DNA of 64,000 nucleotides from DATGUN01 sp035301285 (GTDB lineage: Bacteria > Bacillota > Bacilli > Bacillales > Amphibacillaceae), in the NCBI GenBank assembly GCA_035301285.1, contig DATGUN010000088.1, positions 1 through 64,000 on the forward strand, in the 5' to 3' direction. The translations under genes were made by a program, and so were the position numbers. The notes below the pieces were generated by a model, which worked only from the letters and a program-made list of their open reading frames with translations, was not told where the DNA came from and searched no databases. Each line of letters begins with the position of its first letter. The first letter of the stretch is position 1. Shown here in pieces: positions 17,990 through 25,188 of the stretch.

Positions 17990-18018
17990 ATCCGCGGGGT
18001 TACCTCGCGGATTTTTTA
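17990..18018 (+). terminator. terminator of ctpB
   Basis: ATCCGCG and CGCGGAT flank a nine-base loop and are followed by TTTTTTAT, only a few bases after the ctpB stop. Confidence 0.92.
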
Positions 18019-18122
18019 TGACATCCCAGTTATTGTTTATGATAATGGATTGTTGGATGGTATAATAAAAATAAAATAACTTTAAATCAATAAATTCAGT
18101 GTTTGTACAGGAGGAGTGACAT

Positions 18123-19316
18123 ATGTTGGAAACGTGGGGAATGGAGTTCGTGAAAGGAATTGGACAAGCTTTTTTGAATCCGATTTTATACTGGTGGATC
18201 CTATTGACACTCTTTGCCGGCTGGAAACGTATCCGCGAAGAAAGGAACTTGTTTGGTATTAAAATATATGATGTGTTTTCTGAATGGAAAAAGACATGGT
18301 TGATTGCCGTCATTTCCGGTTTGACCATTTCTCTTGTAACACTGGGGATTGGAATTGTATTGACATGGGAAACCATTTTACTCTTAAATATCGTTGTCAT
18401 TATATTGAGTATCACACTCCGTTTCACATTGCTTTCACCAAGCTACATAATCGGTATTACGTTTTTATTGTTATTGTTTTCTCCGGTCTTGCTTGAAAAT
18501 CAGTCGTTTATTCCTGAAACCTATTTTCAGAATATAAATTTTCAAGGTTTAGCCATTCTTCTAGGTTTATTTTTGCTGGCAGAAGCTTTTCAAACAAGAC
18601 GGGTAAAACGTGATGAAACTTATCCAGGACTCCAAATCGGTGATCGTGGGGAATGGGTTGGTGTACATCACATACGTAAATTAAGCATGATTCCATTTTT
18701 TGTTTTGGTTCCGGCAGGATCACTGTCTTCGATTGCTCCATTTTGGCCATATATTTCCATCGGAGATGAATCGTACAGTATTGTTCTTGTTCCATTTTTG
18801 CTTGGCTTTGACCATATCGCTCGTGGAAGGCATCCGAATGAATCGGCTAAAAAGATGGGCAATGCCGTTGGGTTATTGGCAGTGATTGTATTGGTGATAG
18901 CAACGGGCGGTATTTATATGTCGTGGTTATCGTTGGTCAGTGTGCTTGTAGCACTTTTGGGGAAAGAGCTCATCAATGGATTGTATCGTGTCAAAGAAAA
19001 GGAACATCTCCCCTATTTCTATAATCAAAAGCAAGGTGTCGTTGTTTTAGCTGTTATTCCAGGTTCTTCTGCAGATAGAATCGGTATTGAACCTGGTGAA
19101 ATGATCAAAAAAGTAAATGGCCAATCCATTGATGATGAGGCATCGTTTTATAACGCTTTGCAAACTGGAGGAGCCTTTTTTAAGCTGGATGTCATTGATG
19201 ATGATGGAGAGATTCGCTTTGTACAAAGCGCTTTATATGAAGGAGAGCATCATGAACTGGGTATTATCTTTGTAAAAGAACCCCATCGTTTTCAAACTCT
19301 GAAGCATGTACCCTAG
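18123..19316 (+). CDS. minJ: division topology protein MinJ
   Basis: MinJ bridges DivIVA and the MinCD division inhibitor at poles and septa. The 397-residue protein has about eight predicted membrane segments across residues 20-290 and a C-terminal PDZ domain (about 300-370) with IPGSSADRIGIEPGEMIKKVNG. The ATG follows AGGAGGAG. Position after ctpB matches B. subtilis yvjD (minJ). Sequence similarity cannot be scored here, so the name rests on architecture and synteny. Confidence 0.88.
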   Translation: MLETWGMEFVKGIGQAFLNPILYWWILLTLFAGWKRIREERNLFGIKIYDVFSEWKKTWLIAVISGLTISLVTLGIGIVLTWETILLLNIVVIILSITLRFTLLSPSYIIGITFLLLLFSPVLLENQSFIPETYFQNINFQGLAILLGLFLLAEAFQTRRVKRDETYPGLQIGDRGEWVGVHHIRKLSMIPFFVLVPAGSLSSIAPFWPYISIGDESYSIVLVPFLLGFDHIARGRHPNESAKKMGNAVGLLAVIVLVIATGGIYMSWLSLVSVLVALLGKELINGLYRVKEKEHLPYFYNQKQGVVVLAVIPGSSADRIGIEPGEMIKKVNGQSIDDEASFYNALQTGGAFFKLDVIDDDGEIRFVQSALYEGEHHELGIIFVKEPHRFQTLKHVP

Positions 19317-19335
19317 TCAAAGATGTTGATGTTTG

Positions 19336-19439
19336 CAAACCATTTTTCATAGATGATGTACCACATGTTTTAAACGTTACGTTGAGGATATGTGGTATTT
19401 TTTGTGACGTTTTTTACCGCATTCAAACCATTTTTCATA
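19336..19439 (+). repeat. 16-base direct repeat flanking the minJ terminator
   Basis: CAAACCATTTTTCATA occurs exactly at 19336-19351 and at 19424-19439, 88 bases apart on the same strand. It may be a local duplication or a pair of protein sites. The function is unknown. Confidence 0.75.
19359..19403 (+). terminator. terminator of minJ
   Basis: TACCACAT pairs with ATGTGGTA around a 23-base loop, followed by TTTTTTG. The large loop makes it weaker than the other terminators here. Confidence 0.7.
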
Positions 19440-19631
19440 ATACCTTGTTCCAATCTACAACCATTGTGTGACTTTTTTTGATTGTCACAGAATAGTTACA
19501 TATGCCACTTTTTAAGTGATTGCTCTCACTATAAAACGAAGCACGATTGCTTATTCTGTACATAGTTGCAACTATATTTGATGGACAATGATATAAGCTT
19601 GGTAAATCATGTTTTTCAGGGGGGTTTTTGG

Positions 19632-20153
19632 ATGATGCAAATAATTGCTTGGATGACTTCCTTTATACTCATGTTATCGATTGCCGTTGTATTCATCTGG
19701 GTAGCCGTAAAGTCTCGTGTCAGAAAAGAATATGATCCGATTGTTAAAAAGTGGTATAAAACACGCAAGGTTTATGGAACGGGTTTAATCATATTGATGT
19801 TGGTCGTCACGATTTATACATTACGTGAACTACCATACAATGAGCCAGTTTACGGGGCGACTGAAGAGGCAAAGGTTGTCGATGTCGAAGCGATACAATT
19901 TGGTTGGGACATTGATGAACGTGAATTGGAAGCGGGGGAACCTGTCGAATTTCGTGTAACCGGTGCAGATGTTAACCATGGGTTCGGCATTTATGATGAG
20001 GATATGAATTTGATTGAACAAACACAGGCGATGCCCGATTATACGAACAAAGTATATGTGACGTTTGATAAGCCTGGGACATATGAAATTTTGTGTCTTG
20101 AGTATTGTGGTGCCGGTCACCATATGATGAAAGATGAAATTGTCGTCAAATAA
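19632..20153 (+). CDS. CuA-containing subunit II of a heme-copper oxidoreductase
   Basis: This subunit receives electrons at a binuclear CuA centre outside the membrane. I chose ATG 19632, which follows CAGGGGGG; the longer frame from 19566 includes this site. The 173 residues show two membrane helices (about 5-27 and 48-63) and a cupredoxin domain. The CuA ligands are His116 (VNHGF), Cys155, Cys159, His163 and Met166 (C-x3-C-x3-H-x2-M), with Glu157 between the cysteines. The short form with few extra loops is typical of ba3-type or CuA-NOR systems. Subunit I follows after 19 bases. Confidence 0.93.
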   Translation: MMQIIAWMTSFILMLSIAVVFIWVAVKSRVRKEYDPIVKKWYKTRKVYGTGLIILMLVVTIYTLRELPYNEPVYGATEEAKVVDVEAIQFGWDIDERELEAGEPVEFRVTGADVNHGFGIYDEDMNLIEQTQAMPDYTNKVYVTFDKPGTYEILCLEYCGAGHHMMKDEIVVK

Positions 20154-20172
20154 TAGGTCAGGAGGTCTAAAA

Positions 20173-21657
20173 ATGGGTGAACCGTTGACTTTTGTATCAT
20201 TGAAAAAAGATGACAAGCCGATAAAGGCATATTTATTGGTGGCAGGGACAACGATTTTGACAATGGTTGTATTCGGTATTCTGATGTTGCTCACTCAAGG
20301 AGGGGTGATGGATGCATCTCCACAAACATTCTATCAATATTTAACGATTCATGGTACGGGGATGATAGGTGCAGTTGCTTTAGCTGCAGCCGCTGTCATG
20401 TGGTATTTTTTAAGAAACTATGTTCAACTTTCGAAATTGGTTTTCAAGATCAATCTATGCTTGTTCCTGGTTGGTTTGATAATGGTCGTCATCGGGGTTT
20501 TTTCATTTGAATATGCAGGAGGATGGACGTTTTTATATCCACTTCCCGCTTTATCCGGTGGGATGTGGGGAACAGCCGGCGCTTTACTTTACTTGATGGG
20601 AATGCTTTTGTTAGGTACAGGATTTCTGTTGTTTTATATCGATGTTGGAAGGGCTATCATTAAAAAGTATGGTAGTTTTGCTAAAGGGTTGGGCTGGGAT
20701 ATCATATGGGGTAAAAAACCCGAAAAAGATGCCCCCTCATCAACCGTAGTTGCTAGTACAATGGTGACAATCGTCAATACGACGGGACTCCTTGCAGGTT
20801 CTTCGGTTATCATCATGAATATGATCCATGTCATCAATCCTTCGTTTACGTTTGATCCGTTGCTTGCCAAAAACCTGACATATGCATTTGGCCATATTTT
20901 TGCGAATTCAACGATATACATGGGTGTCATTGCCGTATATGAAATTTTATCCCGCAAGACAAACCGTCCATGGAAAGCTAACAAACCTTTTTTGATTGCT
21001 TGGACGATGTCGACCGTTTTAACGATGCTTGTATATCCCCATCATTTACTGATGGATACAATCATGCCGAATTGGATTCTTATCCTCGGGCAAGTCCTCT
21101 CCTTTATGAATGGATTGCCTGTCCTTGTCATTACGGCTTATGGAGCCTTGATGATTGTATATAAATCAGGTCTTAAATGGGATATGGGATCGAAACTCAT
21201 TTTCATTTCAATGTTGGGGTGGAGTATTGGTGTCGTTCCAGCTATTATCGATTCAGCTATCATAGTCAATAATGTGATGCATAACACGAAATGGGTTCCA
21301 GGGCATTTTCACATGTATATGGGATTGGGGATCGTGGCCATGGTATTTGGTTTCATGTATTATCTTGGTGAAAACGAAAACGATTTACAGACAGGCTTCA
21401 TGGATAAAATGGCTTTAATATTCTATACAGTTGGATTCGTCGGTATCAGCGGTGGATTCTTGACTTCTGGGGCCTTGAGTGTACCAAGACGGTTCGCTTC
21501 ATATATACCTGAGTGGATGGGGCCAGCCATTTTCGGTGCTGGTGCTGGGGTCTTGGTCCTGTTGGCTGTGTTCGTTTTCGTAGTATATTTCATCCGCTAT
21601 CTATTGAGCGGAAAAAAAGATATGGGAAGCGATATCTATGAAAAGAAACTGGCGTAA
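20173..21657 (+). CDS. subunit I of a b(o/a)3-type heme-copper enzyme lacking the active-site tyrosine
   Basis: This is the membrane catalytic subunit that holds the low-spin heme and the heme-copper site. The start ATG 20173 follows AGGAGG and gives 494 residues with about 12 helices. The ligands are visible: His60 (TIHGTGM) and His380 for the low-spin heme, His378 for the high-spin heme (GHFHM), and His241, His290 and His291 for CuB. Oxygen-reducing A and B family enzymes have tyrosine four residues after the first CuB histidine (HxxxY). Here the sequence is GHIFANSTIY, so position 245 is Asn. It may be a B-type cytochrome oxidase by annotation habit, but nitric oxide reductase activity is a real alternative. 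Confidence 0.88.
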   Translation: MGEPLTFVSLKKDDKPIKAYLLVAGTTILTMVVFGILMLLTQGGVMDASPQTFYQYLTIHGTGMIGAVALAAAAVMWYFLRNYVQLSKLVFKINLCLFLVGLIMVVIGVFSFEYAGGWTFLYPLPALSGGMWGTAGALLYLMGMLLLGTGFLLFYIDVGRAIIKKYGSFAKGLGWDIIWGKKPEKDAPSSTVVASTMVTIVNTTGLLAGSSVIIMNMIHVINPSFTFDPLLAKNLTYAFGHIFANSTIYMGVIAVYEILSRKTNRPWKANKPFLIAWTMSTVLTMLVYPHHLLMDTIMPNWILILGQVLSFMNGLPVLVITAYGALMIVYKSGLKWDMGSKLIFISMLGWSIGVVPAIIDSAIIVNNVMHNTKWVPGHFHMYMGLGIVAMVFGFMYYLGENENDLQTGFMDKMALIFYTVGFVGISGGFLTSGALSVPRRFASYIPEWMGPAIFGAGAGVLVLLAVFVFVVYFIRYLLSGKKDMGSDIYEKKLA

Positions 21658-22273
21658 TCATATAGCCACTGTTGTCGTCATCTTATTCGGGATTATTTTG
21701 TTATATGTCGGAACAGATGGGTTTCACGCGTTTACCAAAGAGAGTGCACGCATTCATGCACTCTCTGAAGAAAAACCTGAAATCCCAGACGTTACTTTGG
21801 AAGACAGTAAAGGGCGTGAATATCTTTTTTCCGAATTCAGTGGTGACTATTTGTTGGTTACATTTGTATATACGAATTGTACAACGGTTTGCCCACTGCT
21901 TGAGACAAATTTTTCCGAAGTATATGACCTTATTCCGGATAAATATATTGGAACGGATTTAAACTTTTTAACGATCAGTTTCGATCCGGAAAATGATGAT
22001 CCGGAGACATTGGAAAAGTATCGCACGTATTTTGATAGCGATGGTGAAACATGGCGTATGGCTCGTGTAAACGATGAAGAAGAATTACAAGAACTGCTTG
22101 ATACGCTGGATATTGTTGTCATTCCAGATGGAGAAGGTGACTTTTCCCATAATGTGGCATTTTATCTGATTGATCCATCGGGATATTTACAAGAAATCTA
22201 TGATTTTCAGGAGATAGAAGAGACTGCCGAAAAAGTAGAGTCATTAGTAGGGGATAAAGCGAGGGATTCCTGA
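21638..22273 (+). CDS. SCO1/SenC copper chaperone
   Basis: SCO proteins deliver copper or reduce cysteines for CuA assembly. The 211-residue protein has an N-terminal membrane anchor (about 8-25), then a thioredoxin-like domain. Its copper site is Cys81 and Cys85 in TNCTTVCPLLE plus His171 in FSHNVAFYLIDP. It overlaps the subunit I gene by 20 bases, so expression is coupled to the CuA enzyme it presumably matures. Confidence 0.93.
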   Translation: MKRNWRNHIATVVVILFGIILLYVGTDGFHAFTKESARIHALSEEKPEIPDVTLEDSKGREYLFSEFSGDYLLVTFVYTNCTTVCPLLETNFSEVYDLIPDKYIGTDLNFLTISFDPENDDPETLEKYRTYFDSDGETWRMARVNDEEELQELLDTLDIVVIPDGEGDFSHNVAFYLIDPSGYLQEIYDFQEIEETAEKVESLVGDKARDS

Positions 22274-22830
22274 TGAAACGTTTTTCAGCTGGAATGGGGC
22301 TTTATATATTTTTATTAATTCCGTCGGTTGTTAACTGGATGGAATCAATCATGATTGTGCATATGTTCCTTCAGCTGCCGTTACTAATCGTGTCAGGAGT
22401 ATTTGTTGGAAAGACCATGATCAGGCCATTTTCCCGCTTGTTTTCCAATTGGAATGCAAATGGTGTACCATGTATTATGATTGCGGTTTTCATGACGACA
22501 TATTGGATGTTGCCACGGGCAATGGATGAGGCTTTGAGTGATCCATATGTTGAATGGTTTAAGTTCGTCAGCTTGCCCCTTGTTGGTATTTGTATCGTGG
22601 ATAGTTGGAAGAAATTAAATGGAATCGGTAAAGGGTTTCTATTTTTTAATTATTTGCCGATGTTTGGACTGATGGCTTGGTTATATATCGATTCACCTGT
22701 ACAGGTGTGTAATTATTATTTAACCACGGAACAAAGGGTTCTCGGATGGGGATTTGCATTTATAACATGTTGTATGATTTTTTATATCATCCAATATGTA
22801 TTTACTGATCATTTGAAGAAGGCGGATTGA
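22273..22830 (+). CDS. membrane protein of unknown function in the CuA operon
   Basis: I do not recognise this 185-residue protein. It has about five hydrophobic helices, with MESIMIVHMFLQLPLLIVSG near the start and WGFAFITCCMIFYIIQYVF near the end. Conserved-looking residues inside or beside helices include His and Met (VHMF). It shares one base with the SCO stop codon (TGATG), so it is translated with the operon. A role in assembling or supplying the heme-copper enzyme is inference from context. CtaG-like or DUF1404-like membrane families are possible relatives. Confidence 0.75.
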   Translation: MKRFSAGMGLYIFLLIPSVVNWMESIMIVHMFLQLPLLIVSGVFVGKTMIRPFSRLFSNWNANGVPCIMIAVFMTTYWMLPRAMDEALSDPYVEWFKFVSLPLVGICIVDSWKKLNGIGKGFLFFNYLPMFGLMAWLYIDSPVQVCNYYLTTEQRVLGWGFAFITCCMIFYIIQYVFTDHLKKAD

Positions 22831-22953
22831 ATCAACAATTAGTATAAAAAGCCATGATGATAAAGGAAATTTTGGCCGAGATAGGGATGTTTCAATGCGG
22901 TACAATGCTTTACATGATTGATGCGGGTCAAAAATGGATGAAAATGTTTGCAC

Positions 22954-23018
22954 GAACAATGATGGAATCGAGACAAAAGCGTTTGACGCAGATTCTAATC
23001 ATTGTTCGGCTTTTTTTT
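22954..23018 (+). terminator. terminator upstream of uvrB
   Basis: GAACAATGAT and ATCATTGTTC form a ten-base stem with a 34-base loop, followed by GGCTTTTTTTT. It lies about 120 bases past the respiratory operon. Confidence 0.7.
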
Positions 23019-23108
23019 GTCAGATGAAATCTATCTTTTGGACATGTGTTTTCAGGACGCGTATCATGGATAAAATAATGGATGATATACGTACCAGAGC
23101 AAATCAAT

Positions 23109-23122
23109 CGAATATTTGTTCG
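23109..23122 (+). promoter_or_regulatory. LexA/DinR operator of uvrBA
   Basis: CGAATATTTGTTCG matches the Bacillus SOS box CGAACRNRYGTTYG except at two positions and retains both outer arms. It lies 30 bases before the TATAAT at 23153-23158, in the -35 zone of the uvrB promoter. uvrB is an SOS gene in B. subtilis. Confidence 0.75.
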
Positions 23123-23129
23123 TTTTTTG

Positions 23130-23158
23130 TTAAAGTAGAAACACGAATATGTTATAAT
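23130..23158 (+). promoter_or_regulatory. uvrB promoter
   Basis: TATAAT at 23153-23158 is the -10 element. TTAAAG at 23130-23135 gives a 17-base spacer but is a poor -35, which fits a regulated SOS promoter. Confidence 0.6.
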
Positions 23159-23198
23159 GATAAGATAATAAACCTACGAATAAACGGAGGACTGGCTT

Positions 23199-25181
23199 GT
23201 GGACAACCAATTTGAACTAGTGGCAGGCTATAAACCGAGCGGTGATCAGCCCAAAGCAATTGATGAACTCGTCGGAAAAGTGAAATCCGGCAAGCGCCAT
23301 CAAACATTGCTTGGGGCGACAGGTACCGGAAAAACATTTACGGTATCCAATGTATTGAAAGAAGTCAACCGTCCAACACTTGTTATGGCTCATAACAAAA
23401 CATTAGCTGGACAATTATATAGTGAGTTCAAGGAGTATTTCCCCAATAATGCGGTCGAATACTTTGTCAGTTACTATGATTATTACCAACCCGAAGCATA
23501 TGTCCCATCGACTGATACATTCATCGAAAAGGATGCGAGTATCAATGATGAAATAGATAAACTACGCCATTCAGCAACATCAGCTCTTTTTGAAAGGAAT
23601 GATGTTCTGATTGTTTCCAGTGTATCGTGCATCTATGGACTGGGTTCGCCCGAAGAGTACCGTAGTCAGGTGCTTTCACTAAGGATGGGAATGGAAAAGG
23701 ACCGTGATCAATTGCTGAGAGACCTGGTCGATATCCAATATGCACGTAATGATATTGATTTCCAACGTGGTACATTCCGGGTAAGAGGCGATTCTGTGGA
23801 AGTTATTCCAGCCTCAAGAGAAGAACACTGTTTTCGTGTGGAGTTTTTTGGAGACGAAATCGATCGTATTCGTGAAGTTGATGCCTTGACAGGGGAAATA
23901 ATCGGAGATAGGGAACATGTGGCTATTTTTCCTGCTTCCCACTTTGTGACACGTGAAGAAAAATTGAAAAAAGCAATCAAGAATATTGAGGCGGAATTGC
24001 AAGATCGCTTGAAAGAATTACGATCCGAAAATAAACTATTGGAAGCTCAGCGTATTGAACAACGAACAAACTATGACATTGAAATGATGGAAGAAATGGG
24101 CTTTTGCTCCGGGATCGAAAATTATTCACGCCATTTGACTTTTCGTGAACCCGGTTCAACCCCGTATACATTGCTAGATTATTTTCCGGATGACTTTTTG
24201 GTCGTCATTGATGAATCTCATGCGACCATTCCTCAAATCCGTGGGATGTACAATGGGGACAAAGCACGGAAACAAGTTTTGGTGGATCATGGCTTCAGAT
24301 TGCCATCGGCACTTGATAACCGTCCATTGCAGTTTGAGGAATTTGAAACAAAAACAAATCAATTGATGTATATTTCGGCAACACCTGGTCCCTACGAACT
24401 GGAGCACTCCGGTGAAGTAACCGAACAAATTATCCGTCCAACAGGCTTGTTAGACCCTAAAATCGATATCAGGCCAATAGAAGGTCAAATCGATGATCTG
24501 ATCGGAGAAATCAATAAACGGAAAGATAAGAATGAACGTGTGTTGATAACGACCTTGACCAAGAAAATGGCTGAAGATCTGACAGATTATTTCAAAGAAC
24601 TTGGTATGAAGGTCGCTTATTTACATTCGGAAATCAAGACGTTGGAACGAATTGAAATCATTCGCGATTTAAGAGTGGGAAAATATGATGTATTGGTTGG
24701 CATCAACTTATTGCGTGAAGGGCTGGATATTCCAGAGGTCTCACTGGTTGCGATTTTGGATGCTGATAAAGAAGGTTTTCTCCGTTCAGAACGCTCGTTG
24801 ATCCAGACTGCCGGTCGTGCGGCCAGAAACGAGCACGGTGAAGTATATATGTATGCCGATAATATCACTGACTCGATGCGGGTCGCAATCGATGAAACAA
24901 ACCGTAGACGGGAGAAACAAATCGCATATAATGAAAAATATAATATTACACCAAAGACAATCAAAAAGGACGTTCGCGATGTCATACGCGCAACGGTAGC
25001 GGCTGAATCAGAGGAAACGTATAAAGAGGATACACCATCGTTAACAAATTTATCCAAGAAAGAAAAGGGTAAAGTGATCGAAAAAATGGAGAAAGAAATG
25101 CGGGAAGCTGCCAAAGCGCTTGATTTTGAAAAAGCTGCCGAATTGCGTGATGTCGTGTTTGAATTAAAAGCGGAAGGATGA
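23199..25181 (+). CDS. uvrB: excinuclease ABC subunit B
   Basis: UvrB is the damage-verifying helicase of nucleotide excision repair. The 660 residues start at GTG 23199 behind CGGAGG. Walker A is GATGTGKT near residue 39, the beta-hairpin region is YYDYYQPEAYVP, the DEAD-type motif is VVIDESH, and helicase motif VI is QTAGRAARN. The C-terminal UVR domain (about 622-657, LDFEKAAELRD) contacts UvrC. uvrA follows after seven bases. Confidence 0.98.
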   Translation: MDNQFELVAGYKPSGDQPKAIDELVGKVKSGKRHQTLLGATGTGKTFTVSNVLKEVNRPTLVMAHNKTLAGQLYSEFKEYFPNNAVEYFVSYYDYYQPEAYVPSTDTFIEKDASINDEIDKLRHSATSALFERNDVLIVSSVSCIYGLGSPEEYRSQVLSLRMGMEKDRDQLLRDLVDIQYARNDIDFQRGTFRVRGDSVEVIPASREEHCFRVEFFGDEIDRIREVDALTGEIIGDREHVAIFPASHFVTREEKLKKAIKNIEAELQDRLKELRSENKLLEAQRIEQRTNYDIEMMEEMGFCSGIENYSRHLTFREPGSTPYTLLDYFPDDFLVVIDESHATIPQIRGMYNGDKARKQVLVDHGFRLPSALDNRPLQFEEFETKTNQLMYISATPGPYELEHSGEVTEQIIRPTGLLDPKIDIRPIEGQIDDLIGEINKRKDKNERVLITTLTKKMAEDLTDYFKELGMKVAYLHSEIKTLERIEIIRDLRVGKYDVLVGINLLREGLDIPEVSLVAILDADKEGFLRSERSLIQTAGRAARNEHGEVYMYADNITDSMRVAIDETNRRREKQIAYNEKYNITPKTIKKDVRDVIRATVAAESEETYKEDTPSLTNLSKKEKGKVIEKMEKEMREAAKALDFEKAAELRDVVFELKAEG

Positions 25182-25188
25182 CCAGTTC

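Larger units (their letters stand above)
19317..19631 (+). other. minJ to respiratory operon intergenic region
   Basis: This 315-base stretch carries no gene. It contains a terminator (19359-19403), a 16-base direct repeat on either side of it (19336-19351 and 19424-19439), an inverted repeat TGTGAC-N11-GTCACA (19467-19489), and a TATAAA at 19530-19535 that may be the -10 of the downstream operon. Confidence 0.6.
22831..23198 (+). other. intergenic region before uvrB
   Basis: This 368-base stretch has no supported gene; the 93-codon frame at 22934-23215 runs over a terminator and the uvrB promoter and is rejected. It contains a terminator (22954-23018), a LexA-type box (23109-23122) and the uvrB -10 element. 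Confidence 0.6.

Noticed and set aside
22934..23215. 93-codon frame before uvrB
   Set aside because: It spans a terminator, the LexA box and the uvrB promoter and start.
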